Below the pieces are notes generated by a model, which worked only from the letters and a program-made list of their open reading frames with translations, was not told the DNA's origin and made no database searches. The position numbers were made by a program, and so were the translations under genes. A stretch of DNA of 64,000 bases from Planctomycetales bacterium (GTDB lineage Bacteria > Planctomycetota > Planctomycetia > Planctomycetales > Planctomycetaceae), in NCBI GenBank assembly GCA_028285345.1, contig JANQPT010000018.1, forward strand, positions 1 through 64,000, read 5' to 3'. Below, one piece after another: positions 8,866 to 19,365 of this stretch (the stretch's first letter is position 1; each line of letters begins with the position of its first letter).

Positions 8866-10062
8866 TCAGCGGAGCATCGGCAGCACCGGCCCGGACACCT
8901 CGGACTTTTTCTCGACCGGCATTGGTTCGGGTTCCGGAACGGGGGGCGGTGGCGACGCTTTGGCGGGCCGTTGCGGCGGGGCCGGCTGCTGTGGAGGTTG
9001 CTGCTGTGGGGCCGGCTGATTCGGCGCATCGGCGGGCTGCCCGGCATCGGCGGCGTCCGCCTGCTTTGGCGGCTGCTGGGGATGCAAAAACAATTGGACA
9101 TGCTGCGGAGACCCCGCCAATTGTCCAGCGGTTTCGAAGAATTTCAGCGCCTTGTCGATGTCGTTGTTGAAGTGCAACAGCGCTCCCATGAGGAACAGCC
9201 GGTCCGGATCGCGAATGTCATCGCGGACCCATTGCGCGGCCTGCAACAGCACATTGTTCTTCGCAATCTCGTTGTCGAATCCGAACCGCTCATCGAGGCT
9301 TTCTCCGGTGAGCGGCCAGTAAGGGTCGAGCCGCAGGCCGCGTTTGATCTCGCGGACAGCCGACGCGTAATGTCCGGTGGCAGCCAAGGCCCAGGCCATG
9401 CGAAAGTAGTTGGCCGGGAGATCGGGCGCAGCGGTTGCCGCGCGGCGATAGTGCGCATAGGCCTTGCTGAACTTGCGCTCCTTCATATTGAAATCACCCA
9501 GCCCCTGCTGGTGCAGGCTTCGCTGCCGCGCGGCAGCGTTCGATTTGTTGACCAACAGCGGATCGTTCTTTTGCTGCTGGACCGGGATTAAATTCTGCAG
9601 ACGTTGCCGATCCTGGACCTGTTGGTCTTGGTCGACGAGATCGTTATCCAACGGATCGGGATCGATGACGATCGGATTGCTGGGGATCACCACCGGATAG
9701 GAGGGGACGTACGGAGAATACGTCCCGTAGTCGGGATATCCATAGAGACCGTAGCCATAGTCGAAGTAGTTGCCGTATCCGTAGTAACCGGGATAGGCAT
9801 AGCGGCGGTAACCGTATCCGGAGAACCGCCGGCGCGGCGAGATTCTGCGGCCGGAGTTGCGGAGGAGCGAACCGTTACTGGGAAAATCGCCGCGCCATGG
9901 GCGGCCGTATCGGCGGGTGAATTGGTAGTTGGCCTGAGTCGGCCCGTAGAATCCGCCAGTCGCAGTGCGCACGCGGGGATAGGTCTTTCCCGGTTGTGCG
10001 TGTGCCGCGGAGTGGGCGAAAGCGCAAACGGCCAACGCTGCGCCGATGATGATCAGCCTCAT
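8866..10062 (-). CDS. Secreted Tyr/Gly-rich TPR-containing protein
   Basis: A 398-residue exported protein. Residues 1-22 are a Sec signal peptide ending in AHA-QPG. Residues about 75-125 are strongly Tyr/Gly-rich (YGYRRYAYPGYYGYGNYF), like low-complexity surface or matrix proteins. Residues about 195-300 contain TPR-like helices (MKERKFSKAYAHYRRAATAA; RMAWALAATGHYASAVREI). The last 80 residues are Gln/Pro/Ala-rich and probably disordered. The start has AAGGAG eight bases upstream. No enzymatic motif is seen; a scaffold or envelope role is inference. Confidence 0.85.
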   Translation of the reverse strand: MRLIIIGAALAVCAFAHSAAHAQPGKTYPRVRTATGGFYGPTQANYQFTRRYGRPWRGDFPSNGSLLRNSGRRISPRRRFSGYGYRRYAYPGYYGYGNYFDYGYGLYGYPDYGTYSPYVPSYPVVIPSNPIVIDPDPLDNDLVDQDQQVQDRQRLQNLIPVQQQKNDPLLVNKSNAAARQRSLHQQGLGDFNMKERKFSKAYAHYRRAATAAPDLPANYFRMAWALAATGHYASAVREIKRGLRLDPYWPLTGESLDERFGFDNEIAKNNVLLQAAQWVRDDIRDPDRLFLMGALLHFNNDIDKALKFFETAGQLAGSPQHVQLFLHPQQPPKQADAADAGQPADAPNQPAPQQQPPQQPAPPQRPAKASPPPPVPEPEPMPVEKKSEVSGPVLPMLR

Positions 10063-10155
10063 CAGGATCGCTCCTTAATCGATTCGCGCGCCGGCTCCCC
10101 GTATTGGTCACGGTTGCATTATCGGGCGGGGGGTTGTGGGCGTCAAGGAGGGGAA

Positions 10156-10174
10156 CCCCCGGCGGAGCCGGGGG
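10156..10174. repeat. GC-rich hairpin downstream of glycyl-tRNA synthetase gene
   Basis: A perfect 8-bp hairpin, CCCCCGGC-gga-GCCGGGGG, lies 35 bp beyond the glyS stop on the minus strand. It has no clear T-run and matches the word-3 nt-word design of the other small palindromes in this window. It could serve as a terminator or messenger stabiliser. Confidence 0.7.
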
Positions 10175-10208
10175 CTGAGAGAAGGGGGCGGTTGTTGTTG
10201 GGATTTAG

Positions 10209-11876
10209 TTACGTGTTCAACCGGGCGGTGATGTCGGCGACGACGCGGTCTATGGGAATGCGCGTCTGTTCGAGCGTGTCGCGTTCGCGGAGCGTGACGG
10301 CGTTGTCCTCCGCCGTCTGTCCGTCGATCGTGATACACCAGGGGGTGCCAATTTCGTCTTGGCGGCGGTACCGGCGGCCGATGGCGGCTTGCTGATCGTA
10401 CATGCTGGCAATACCGGCCTGCTTCAACTCCCGATACAACGCCGCGGCGCGTTCCGGCATGCCGTCTTTTTTAATGAGCGGAAAGACCGCCACCTTGATG
10501 GGCGCCAATTGCGGATGGAACTTCATATAGACACGCGACTGCATTTTGCCTTTTTCGTCGGGTTGCTCGTCTTCGTTGTACGCTTCGCAGAGAAAGGCCA
10601 GCGTAGCGCGGTCGGCGCCCGCGGAGGGTTCGATCACGTGCGGCACAAACCGTTCGCGGGTTTGGTCGTTAAAGTAGCGCAGGTCCTTGCCGCTGCCTCT
10701 GTATTTCGGCTGGCCGTGCTCGTTTTGTTCGACGACGAGGCAACCGCTCTCGTCGCGGACCAATCTGCCCTCCATGTGAGACCGCAGATCAAAATCGCCG
10801 CGATGGGCGTCACCCTCCAACTCGCCGAACTCGCCCTCATCCAGGAACGGAAACGCGTACTCGACGTCCGCAGTTCCGACGGAGTAGTGGCTGAGTTCGT
10901 CCGGGTCGTGATCGCGCAGTTGCAACCGGTCGCCGGCGAGTCCGTAGCGGACGTACCAATCAAATCGCCGGTCGCGCCAATATTCGTACCACTTCCGCGA
11001 CTCGTCCGGATGGCAGAAGAACTCGATTTCCATTTGCTCAAATTCGCGCGAACGAAATGTGTAATTTCGCGGCGTGATCTCGTTGCGGAAGCTTTTGCCG
11101 ATTTGGGCGATGCCGAAGGGGATCTTGACCCGGCTGCTGTCGACGACGTTTTTGAAATTCATGAAGATGCCTTGCGCCGTTTCCGGACGCAAGAACGCCG
11201 TTCCCTCTTCGCCCGCCAGCGCGCCGACGGTCGTCTTGAACATCAAGTTGAATTCCCGCGGCGCGGTCAATTCACCGCGACACTTGGGACAGCCCGCCGG
11301 AGGAATTGCTGCGCCGTGGTCGAACAATTTCAGGTAGGCGTCGAGACTCATCGTGGCCTCTTCGCAGTCGATGTCACCCCCCTGCTCTTTTTTGTACTGG
11401 TCGACCGCTTTGTTGAGCCGCTTGGCCTGCGTTTTGGAGAGGCCGTCGGCCGATTCGGCGTCGTGAATGTACGTCTCGCAGGCGACCGGCTGCTTGCTCG
11501 CAGTGTCGATCATCGCCGCCACGGTGACGTGATCGACGCGGAAGCGGCTCTTGCATTCCTTGCAATCGACCATGAAATCGTGGAACAAATCGTAGTGGCC
11601 CGAGCACTTCCAGACCTGCGGATGCATGATGATCGAGCAGTCCAGTCCAACCATCGAAAACGCCGTGGGGGCCCCTTCCGGCACGTTGAGTTCATCGTGC
11701 CGGGTGATCATGTCTCGCCACCAGGACTCCTTGACGTTGCGTTTGAGCTCGACGCCGAGCGGGCCGTAATCCCAGAAACCATTCAGTCCGCCATAAATCT
11801 CCGACGACTGAAAGATGAAGCCGCGATGCTTGCAGAGGGCGACGATCTTGTCCATTTCCTGGGCCATTGCGATCAT
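10209..11876 (-). CDS. glyS: Glycyl-tRNA synthetase, class II alpha2 type
   Basis: It charges tRNA-Gly with glycine. The 555-residue protein is the single-chain dimeric form, not the two-subunit GlyQ/GlyS form. Signatures are the N-terminal KHRGFIFQSSEIYGGLNGFW, a zinc-ribbon-like pair of CxxC motifs (CKEC and CPKC), class II motif 2 (FRNEITPRNYTFRSREFEQM) and a C-terminal anticodon-binding domain beginning near APIKVAVFPLIKK. The start at 11876 lacks an obvious Shine-Dalgarno; ATG at 11867 (MAQEMDK) is an equally good alternative. It is monocistronic between two secreted-protein genes. Confidence 0.97.
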   Translation of the reverse strand: MIAMAQEMDKIVALCKHRGFIFQSSEIYGGLNGFWDYGPLGVELKRNVKESWWRDMITRHDELNVPEGAPTAFSMVGLDCSIIMHPQVWKCSGHYDLFHDFMVDCKECKSRFRVDHVTVAAMIDTASKQPVACETYIHDAESADGLSKTQAKRLNKAVDQYKKEQGGDIDCEEATMSLDAYLKLFDHGAAIPPAGCPKCRGELTAPREFNLMFKTTVGALAGEEGTAFLRPETAQGIFMNFKNVVDSSRVKIPFGIAQIGKSFRNEITPRNYTFRSREFEQMEIEFFCHPDESRKWYEYWRDRRFDWYVRYGLAGDRLQLRDHDPDELSHYSVGTADVEYAFPFLDEGEFGELEGDAHRGDFDLRSHMEGRLVRDESGCLVVEQNEHGQPKYRGSGKDLRYFNDQTRERFVPHVIEPSAGADRATLAFLCEAYNEDEQPDEKGKMQSRVYMKFHPQLAPIKVAVFPLIKKDGMPERAAALYRELKQAGIASMYDQQAAIGRRYRRQDEIGTPWCITIDGQTAEDNAVTLRERDTLEQTRIPIDRVVADITARLNT

Positions 11877-12032
11877 TTCTGATTGAGGGGTGAGGCTTTA
11901 GGCTGGAGGCTTTAGGGATGGCAGTTGAGAGTCAGTCCGTGCAACCAAGCGTCGAACAATTACCGGCTCGATTCTTGACTCATTCTAGTGTGGCTTGAGT
12001 GATGCACAAGTATGGATGCCTGCGGTCGACGG

Positions 12033-13994
12033 CTACGGTTTGGGGAGGCCGGAGGGGAGTTGCCAGTTGGTGTCGAAGACGTCGGCGAAGACGGTTTTCT
12101 CGCGGAAACCGGCGGTCTGTTCATCGGGGGTGAATTTCTGTACGGCGACATCTCCCAGCCGCGGGAATAACCAGGCATTCGACGCTTTGAAATCCGGCTC
12201 ATGAAACGTATGGCCGGAGTTGAGCACCACATACCGACGGGGATTGAGCGGGTTGGGATAGACCAGTGAGACTCCATGTTGGTTCGGGTCGTAGTCGGTC
12301 CCTGAGACGGAAAACTTTGCTTTTTGCCAGTCGATCGGCAACTGCGGCAGGACTTTGGCCAACAACGAGTTCGAGCCGGGGTCGCCGAATAGGACCAGAT
12401 TTTTTCCGGCGATCATCTCCTCGGTCACGGCGGTATCATCGACGATGATCACTTCGCCGCGCAACCATTTGTCAAACTCCGCCGCGAACCGCTGCAGTGT
12501 CCAGTCGGCCCAACGTTGGTGCGCCTCGGACCAGGGGGTTCCGGTGCCGCGGACACAGACGAACGGCTGCATGAACGCGTCATCGATCGGGCCTTGCAGG
12601 TTGTGGCGTTTGCGGCGCTGCGGATTCTCGGCGAACTTTTTCGCTTCGCGGGGGTCGAGCTTCCGCCAATCTTCGCCTTCTTTGACGACAATGACTTCGG
12701 AACCGTCTTCGCGATCCGCCCGGTCGAGTTTGATGAAACTGCCGTTGATGATCAGTTGGTCGCTGGCGCGGGGGTCAATCCGCATTGCGGCAATATTGGC
12801 CAGCGTGATCTGCAGCGCCCCTTGCGTCACCGGGCGGGCCGTGATGATGGCGGGCCGATAAGGATGTTCCATCTCTTCGACCGTCAACCATTCGCAGCGG
12901 TTGTACTTCGGCGTGTAGGTGATGAACCGAAGTTCTTTCCTCTCAGGAGCGGGTGGTCGCCCGGCCTCGGAATGCCGCTTGTGAAATGCCATGAATTTTT
13001 GAAAGCTGTCCGGATCGAATTTGTGGCCCATGTTCGGCCCGATCAGCTGTGCGATTTCGATCGAGAACAACTGCGCGGCAGCGACCATCGTGGTGCTGGC
13101 CAGGAGCTGTTTGTCGTGCTCGCCGCCATATGTGATGACCGGTACGGTGTCGGCGTTGAGTGCGTAGTCGACGGCGTCGTAAATATGGAGCAAGTGATGC
13201 TGGTGCGTGGGGCGGCGCTGCTTTTGCTTCTGATAGCGGTAAAAATCAACAAATCCCGCACCGGCACCGACGGAACTCCACAGGGTGGGATGGTGCAGTC
13301 CCAGATGCCAGGCCCCCGCACCGCCCATGGAGAATCCCCACAGTGTGATGCGGCGATCGTCGATGTTGTACCGCCGTTTGACATCGGCGATCGCTTCGAA
13401 CACGTCGGTCTCGCCGGCCCAGCGATAGGCGTTGTTGGTGCGGCCGAAAACGTCAAGCTGAATCCAATCCTGCTCGGCGGGCGGGGGTTTGTTATCGTGC
13501 TGTCTGATGAACGAAACTTCATTTAGCCGCGCATTGCGGCCATGCAATTTGACATAGAGCGGCCACGACGTGTCGGAATCGGCCGCGTAGTTCAGCGGCA
13601 GTGTCAGCGCGTAGGGCTGCACCGATTCGTCGACGCCGGAGACGTAGCCGCGAATCGTGCTGCCGACTTGTGTCTCCCACGGAGTGGCTCCCGCTGCGGC
13701 AAGTTCTGCGCGCTTTCTCCCGGTCTGCAGCGCCGCTACCGTATCGGCGGCATAGCCCGGTCGAAAGAACTCGTCGTGACGCAGAATCCACTCGGCCGCT
13801 TTGGCATAGATGCGAACATCCGGCGAGACCGGTTGCGCGGGCAGGTCGGAGATCACTCGATTCAATTCATCAAGCTGCTGCTGGATCTCTTGCCGTTGCT
13901 CGGCGGACGGGGATTCTGCATGAACCGGTCGGGCGACGACCCACAACGAACAGCAAAGGCAAGTGAAAACGGTGATTGGACGAACGGACGACAT
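12033..13994 (-). CDS. Secreted alpha/beta hydrolase, prolyl-oligopeptidase/esterase-like
   Basis: A 653-residue exported protein. The start at 13994 is chosen for its AAGGA site and because it yields a clean signal peptide ending in ARPVHA-ESP. The catalytic domain (about residues 135-340) carries the nucleophile elbow GFSMGGAGAWHLG and the histidine region NMGHKFD. The family is S9-like peptidases and carbohydrate esterases. The C-terminal half (about 350-653) is mostly beta-rich and resembles the extra domains attached to planctomycete esterases. The substrate is not inferable. Its stop is TAG. Confidence 0.85.
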   Translation of the reverse strand: MSSVRPITVFTCLCCSLWVVARPVHAESPSAEQRQEIQQQLDELNRVISDLPAQPVSPDVRIYAKAAEWILRHDEFFRPGYAADTVAALQTGRKRAELAAAGATPWETQVGSTIRGYVSGVDESVQPYALTLPLNYAADSDTSWPLYVKLHGRNARLNEVSFIRQHDNKPPPAEQDWIQLDVFGRTNNAYRWAGETDVFEAIADVKRRYNIDDRRITLWGFSMGGAGAWHLGLHHPTLWSSVGAGAGFVDFYRYQKQKQRRPTHQHHLLHIYDAVDYALNADTVPVITYGGEHDKQLLASTTMVAAAQLFSIEIAQLIGPNMGHKFDPDSFQKFMAFHKRHSEAGRPPAPERKELRFITYTPKYNRCEWLTVEEMEHPYRPAIITARPVTQGALQITLANIAAMRIDPRASDQLIINGSFIKLDRADREDGSEVIVVKEGEDWRKLDPREAKKFAENPQRRKRHNLQGPIDDAFMQPFVCVRGTGTPWSEAHQRWADWTLQRFAAEFDKWLRGEVIIVDDTAVTEEMIAGKNLVLFGDPGSNSLLAKVLPQLPIDWQKAKFSVSGTDYDPNQHGVSLVYPNPLNPRRYVVLNSGHTFHEPDFKASNAWLFPRLGDVAVQKFTPDEQTAGFREKTVFADVFDTNWQLPSGLPKP

Positions 13995-14020
13995 CTGTGA
14001 AGATTCCTTGAGTTGTAAAA

Positions 14021-14239
14021 TCAATCGATGCGTGAGGTGGAATCGTCTGAATTGAAACCGCACTGCTTGTGAGCTCCGTCGCAGAACGGTTTGTTTGCGG
14101 AGTGGCCGCAGCGGCAGAGGACGAAATCGCTGCGGCTGCCGACGTCGATCCGGCGGCCTTCGGCGTCAACCAGCTGGGCCGGGCCCTTGACGAGAAACGG
14201 ACCGTTGTCGCGAACGGTGATGACGACCGGCTCAGACAT
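14021..14239 (-). CDS. CDGSH iron-sulfur domain protein
   Basis: A 72-residue protein. It has the CDGSH motif in full: C42-x-C44 then SANKPFCDGAH with C53 and H57, the three-Cys one-His set that binds a labile 2Fe-2S cluster in mitoNEET-type proteins. It has no membrane segment. The ATG at 14239 lies 3 bp after the stop of the 58-residue gene, so the two are probably translationally coupled. A role in redox sensing or cluster transfer is general family knowledge, not shown by the sequence. Confidence 0.93.
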   Translation of the reverse strand: MSEPVVITVRDNGPFLVKGPAQLVDAEGRRIDVGSRSDFVLCRCGHSANKPFCDGAHKQCGFNSDDSTSRID

Positions 14240-14242
14240 GGA

Positions 14243-14419
14243 TTATCCTTGTTGAATTTTTTCGATCCGTTCCTGACAGGCGGCGATTTCGCCCTCGATC
14301 CGCGTGACTTCTTCGGGTTCGTCGGTTTGCTGTTTGGCGCCGGTCAATTGTTGCTGCAACTTGAGGATCTTCTTGCGTTCCACATCGAGTTGCTTTTTTT
14401 GTTTCTTGTTGAGTCCCAT
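14243..14419 (-). CDS. 58-residue charged coiled-coil protein
   Basis: A small gene that reads MGLNKKQKKQLDVERKKI, then LKLQQQLTGAKQQTDEP, and ends in CQERIEKIQQG before TAA. It is a highly charged, heptad-like helical peptide without a signal peptide. Support comes from continuous coding-like composition and from its stop lying 3 bp before the CDGSH start. Very similar short proteins occur in other planctomycetes as far as I recall, but the function is unknown. No strong Shine-Dalgarno precedes its ATG. Confidence 0.75.
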   Translation of the reverse strand: MGLNKKQKKQLDVERKKILKLQQQLTGAKQQTDEPEEVTRIEGEIAACQERIEKIQQG

Positions 14420-14587
14420 GTGTCGACTTTCGGGGCGGGGAAAACGTGCGCGGCGGCGGGTTCCGAGATCCGCAATCCTTCGATCTTAACGAGATGCTTG
14501 TCAGACCTCCACAATCAGAACCCGGCGGTGTTCGCAATTTCGCTCTCGCAGTGGTATCGTCGTACTGATTTCGGCCCCATGAGTGCC

Positions 14588-14680
14588 TAGAACCAGTTTC
14601 AAAACCCGGTTGCGCCTGTTTGAGATACTTACAGACAAGTGTCGGCGCGATGTGTCAGAGGGTTTTGAAACTACTTGTAG
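14588..14680 (-). repeat. 93-bp inverted-end repeat, copy 1 (reverse orientation)
   Basis: Begins TAGAACCAGTTTCAAAACCC and ends GGGTTTTGAAACTAC followed by TTGTAG. It is the reverse complement of the three other copies (29914-30006, 36381-36473, 43892-43984), all exactly 93 bp. Its left end lies in the gap upstream of the dimethylformamidase-like gene and its right end carries that gene's GTAGGAG ribosome-binding site region. Confidence 0.88.
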
Positions 14681-14691
14681 GAGAATCGGCC

Positions 14692-16305
14692 ATGCTCGTC
14701 GGTTATGTCAGCAATGAACGTTACGTCGCGCTGTGTGACGTTGCCTTTGAATTCAAGAACGACTCAACCGTGGCACAGGTCCGCTCGAACGCTTCGGGCG
14801 CGGTCTATGCCGACATCTCGCCCGGAGACTACGACGTGGCGATACAGATGCCGGGTTATGGTTCCAAGCGGGTGACGATGACCGCCGACCCGAACCAGCC
14901 GTATCACTTTCGCCTGTTGTCCGATTCGTTGCTGGGGTACATGTGGCCCAAAGCGGCTATTGCGGGTGAAAGCTCGGAATTTCGCGTGCACAGCGTCGAG
15001 GAATACCGGCTCGAACTGTGGCGGTACGGCGCGGAAAAGGAGTTCATTCGCCGCATCGGAACGTTTGACGAACATGGGCCTCGGGCCACGATGCAAATCA
15101 CTCCCGACGGCGACTACACGCAAACCGGAGTGCAATGGAATCGGCACGGGTACAACAGGATCGGCCAGGGCCAGCACATCACGGCGCCTGATCGCAGCGG
15201 ACTGTATTACCTGCACGCGCGGACGAAGTCGGGGGACTTTTTTTCCTTCCCTTGGGTCGTCTCCCCCCGAAAGCCGCAGGCGGCCGCAGCGGTCTTGGCC
15301 AGCGATCTGAACTGGAATGCGTACAACAGTTTCGGCGGGCGGAGCAATTACATCATGCCGGCCGAATTTCCACCGGTGCCGATCGTCAATTCACGGCTGG
15401 AATTGAAGCGGTACACCGCGGAAAACCACTTCAATTACGGTAGCGAAACGTATCAACCGCTCTCGCTCGACCGGCCGGAACCGTATAACCACATCGACGA
15501 AGACGAGCAGCTCGCGGACCCGGTCGAAAGCCGTCAGGGCTGCCATCTCGCGCCGACGGAGTGGCGGTTCCTGGGTTGGATGGAACGGCAGGGATTGGCC
15601 TATGACCTGTATAGTGAAAGCCAATTCCATTTTGACCGCTTCAATCTGGACGATTACCAAACGCTGATTATCACCACCCATCCCGAGTATTGGACGCGGC
15701 AGATGTATCTCACGCTCAAAGAGTGGGTTTATGAGCGGGGCGGGCGGTTGATTTACCTGGGGGGCAATGGACTGAATTGCGAAGTTGAATTTCAGGGCGA
15801 CGATCACCGGGTGGTGCATCACAACGGCGTTTGGCATCACCCGCCGATTCTCGTGGAGAATTTCGGCTCGCCGGAAATGCCGTATGAAAGCCGCATGCAC
15901 GCGCGGCTGGAATCGGAGGCCAACCTACTGGGTGTGGTGTTCACCTACGACGGAGCCATGGGGGCTGCGCCGTATCGCGTCGTCGATGAGACGCACTGGT
16001 GTTTTGAGGGGACGAATCTCAAAAACGGCGACACGTTCGGGCACGAAAGCCAAAACCGCCGCGTGCCGGGCGGGGCCTCCGGCCATGAGACTGACAAGGT
16101 CTCTCCCAGTTCGCCGCCGAACGTGAAGAAGCTGGCCAAGGGCACCAATCCGGGTGAGGGTGGCGCAGATATGATCCACTACGCGACGGATTCGGGCGGC
16201 GAAGTGTTTTCGGTCGGCAGCATCACGTGGCCGGCCAGCTTGTTGCTCGATGAGCAAGTCTCGCGGATTACTCAAAACGTGATCGAGCGGTTCAGTGGCA
16301 AATAA
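14692..16305 (+). CDS. N,N-dimethylformamidase large-subunit-like protein
   Basis: A 537-residue protein. Residues 1-75 form a small beta domain resembling carboxypeptidase-regulatory/PEGA modules (SGAVYADISPGDYDVAIQMPG). The rest matches the dimethylformamidase beta-subunit C-terminal family: YYLHARTKSGDFFSFPWVV, NWNAYNSFGGRSNY, and ITTHPEYWTRQMY with GGRLIYLGGNGL. Known members use a mononuclear iron held by Tyr/Glu residues and pair with a small subunit, which is absent here. I chose ATG 14692 for its GTAGGAG site; upstream in-frame sequence belongs to the 93-bp repeat. Amide hydrolysis is plausible but unproven. Confidence 0.8.
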   Translation: MLVGYVSNERYVALCDVAFEFKNDSTVAQVRSNASGAVYADISPGDYDVAIQMPGYGSKRVTMTADPNQPYHFRLLSDSLLGYMWPKAAIAGESSEFRVHSVEEYRLELWRYGAEKEFIRRIGTFDEHGPRATMQITPDGDYTQTGVQWNRHGYNRIGQGQHITAPDRSGLYYLHARTKSGDFFSFPWVVSPRKPQAAAAVLASDLNWNAYNSFGGRSNYIMPAEFPPVPIVNSRLELKRYTAENHFNYGSETYQPLSLDRPEPYNHIDEDEQLADPVESRQGCHLAPTEWRFLGWMERQGLAYDLYSESQFHFDRFNLDDYQTLIITTHPEYWTRQMYLTLKEWVYERGGRLIYLGGNGLNCEVEFQGDDHRVVHHNGVWHHPPILVENFGSPEMPYESRMHARLESEANLLGVVFTYDGAMGAAPYRVVDETHWCFEGTNLKNGDTFGHESQNRRVPGGASGHETDKVSPSSPPNVKKLAKGTNPGEGGADMIHYATDSGGEVFSVGSITWPASLLLDEQVSRITQNVIERFSGK

Positions 16306-16307
16306 CG

Positions 16308-16361
16308 AGAGGGCGAAGTTCCGCCGTCCGTCCTGCGACGGCTCGGGGAACCCCGCCCTCT
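16308..16361. terminator. Bidirectional terminator-like inverted repeat
   Basis: Arms AGAGGGCG (16308-16315) and CGCCCTCT (16354-16361) enclose a shorter GTTCC/GGAAC pair. It lies between the convergent ends of the dimethylformamidase-like gene and the 448-residue secreted-protein gene, the expected place for a shared terminator, although no T-run follows. Confidence 0.6.
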
Positions 16362-16384
16362 GAATTCGTCGCTCGGCGATTATC

Positions 16385-17720
16385 CTACGGGAAGGCGTAG
16401 ATCATACCGGTCCAGAATGCACCGGTGCGAACCGCCGCGTCGGTGTTCCACGGGACTTGATACCAGAGATACGGCACGTATTCGCCGGCGCGGTAGTAGC
16501 CCAATTCGTAATTCTTTTCCCACATCGGGTGCAGCGACATTTGGTACGGCAGGCCGAAGAACTGCAGGCCGAAGGTCCCGAATGAGGCAAACGGCTGGAA
16601 CCACCACCAATCATAAGTATGTCCGTAGCGCTCGAAGGCGGCATCCTCGAAGTAGAGCGGATAGTGGTAGAGGTCGGAGGCTTCCCAGTAAAAATCGACG
16701 TGAGCAAAGTTGCGTTGTTGGTACATCTCCTCTCCCAAGTCGACCACATCGGGAAACTGTTTTTGGTCTCCCTTTTCGACAATCTCGTCGGGCCGAGGAA
16801 AGATGTTGCGGTATGGATCCGTCGCTCTGATTTCGGGATCCGGCTCATAGTCGAAGTAAGGTTTGATGTCGCTGAGCGGCTTAATATCTTTGGGGCTGTC
16901 AATCATATCTTTGATCTCGCCCTTGCCCGACTGAAGCTCGTTGTAATCGGGCAACTGTGCCACCGACGCGGGTGCGGCGGGAGTTGAGACCGGCAGTTCT
17001 TCGAGCGGAAATTGTTCGGCCGGCGGTTGCTCGAAGAGGGGGTCTTCGATCGCGGGCTGCTCGATGGGGGGCAGAAACTCGTCTGTTCGAGGCGCTGTGA
17101 CACGCAGCCGCGGGAACTCGTCTTCGATTTCGTCGTAGATCGGATCCTGGTCGGCTTCGTCGGAATTTCGAATGGTGTAGTAGCCGGAATCGTCGTTAGC
17201 GGTCGCGCGGTCCGCTTCAGGGAACTCCCTTGAGATTTCCAAGTCATCCGTCGAATCCTCGATCGCTTGGTACTCGACCATGGTCGGAGCCGCGGAGCGA
17301 TGCTGACGTGATTCGATGTCGAGATATTCGCCGGAGTGCGGAAGCGCGAATTCTTGCTGCGCTTCGGGTGTTAGCTCGGTGGTTTGATTGTTGGGAAGGA
17401 AACGATCCTGCGCAATCGCGCTGCGGCGATTGGGGCGGGACAGGGTTTGGAAGACTCCGATTGCCCGGTCTTCATCGGCCGCGAAACCTTTGGGGGTGGG
17501 TGCCGCCGGCTCTCTGAGCGTGGGATCGTATTCCGGGTGTCTCAGCTGTTCCCAGCGCTGCTGCGGGGCTCGAGACCTCAGACGGTCCAAGGGCGACGCC
17601 GGGCGGTCAATCTCTGATTCGTCGGCCGCAACGGTCTTGTCAGCGGCCTGTTCCTGGCCCTGAATCCAACCGGCGGTGGAGGCGACCAACAGGGCGCATG
17701 AGGCGGCGAGGCCGGCCCAT

Positions 17721-17731
<11 letters not shown>
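16385..17731 (-). CDS. Secreted protein of unknown function with Trp/Tyr-rich C-terminus
   Basis: Starting at the ATG at 17731 the product has 448 residues, a signal peptide ([18 protein letters not shown]), a long acidic, proline-rich and probably disordered middle (residues 30-320), then a compact C-terminal domain of about 110 residues very rich in Tyr, Trp and Phe ([30 protein letters not shown]). No known domain is recognised; it looks planctomycete-specific. An upstream ATG at 17788 with a GGGAG site would add 19 residues but overlap guaB by 68 bp; the chosen start overlaps it by 11 bp. The stop is TAG. Confidence 0.75.
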
Positions 17732-19214
<1,483 letters not shown>

Positions 19215-19267
19215 TCCATGTCTCCTCTCTTCAAAACTCACGCTTTCCTATTATGGAAGATTCGCAG

Positions 19268-19365
19268 GTCCGGCTATGCCGGACGCGTACAATGTGAATG
19301 GCTCCGTGATGACCAACTCAATCTCTTTGACTCTCCTCCGTATGCGGCGGCCGGTGAAACCGGCC
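19268..19365. repeat. Two small hairpins between rsmA and guaB
   Basis: GTCCGGC-tat-GCCGGAC at 19268-19284 and GGCCGGT-gaa-ACCGGCC at 19349-19365. The second lies immediately after the rsmA stop codon on the minus strand and may act as its terminator. Both have the word-3 nt-word design seen in other gaps here. Confidence 0.7.

Noticed and set aside
10359-11882. A 507-codon plus-strand open frame
   Set aside because: It is entirely antisense to glycyl-tRNA synthetase, a common by-product of GC-rich codon usage.
12033-13994. Starting the secreted hydrolase at 14063
   Set aside because: The extra 23 residues would overlap the CDGSH gene and destroy a clean signal peptide; 13994 has an AAGGA site.
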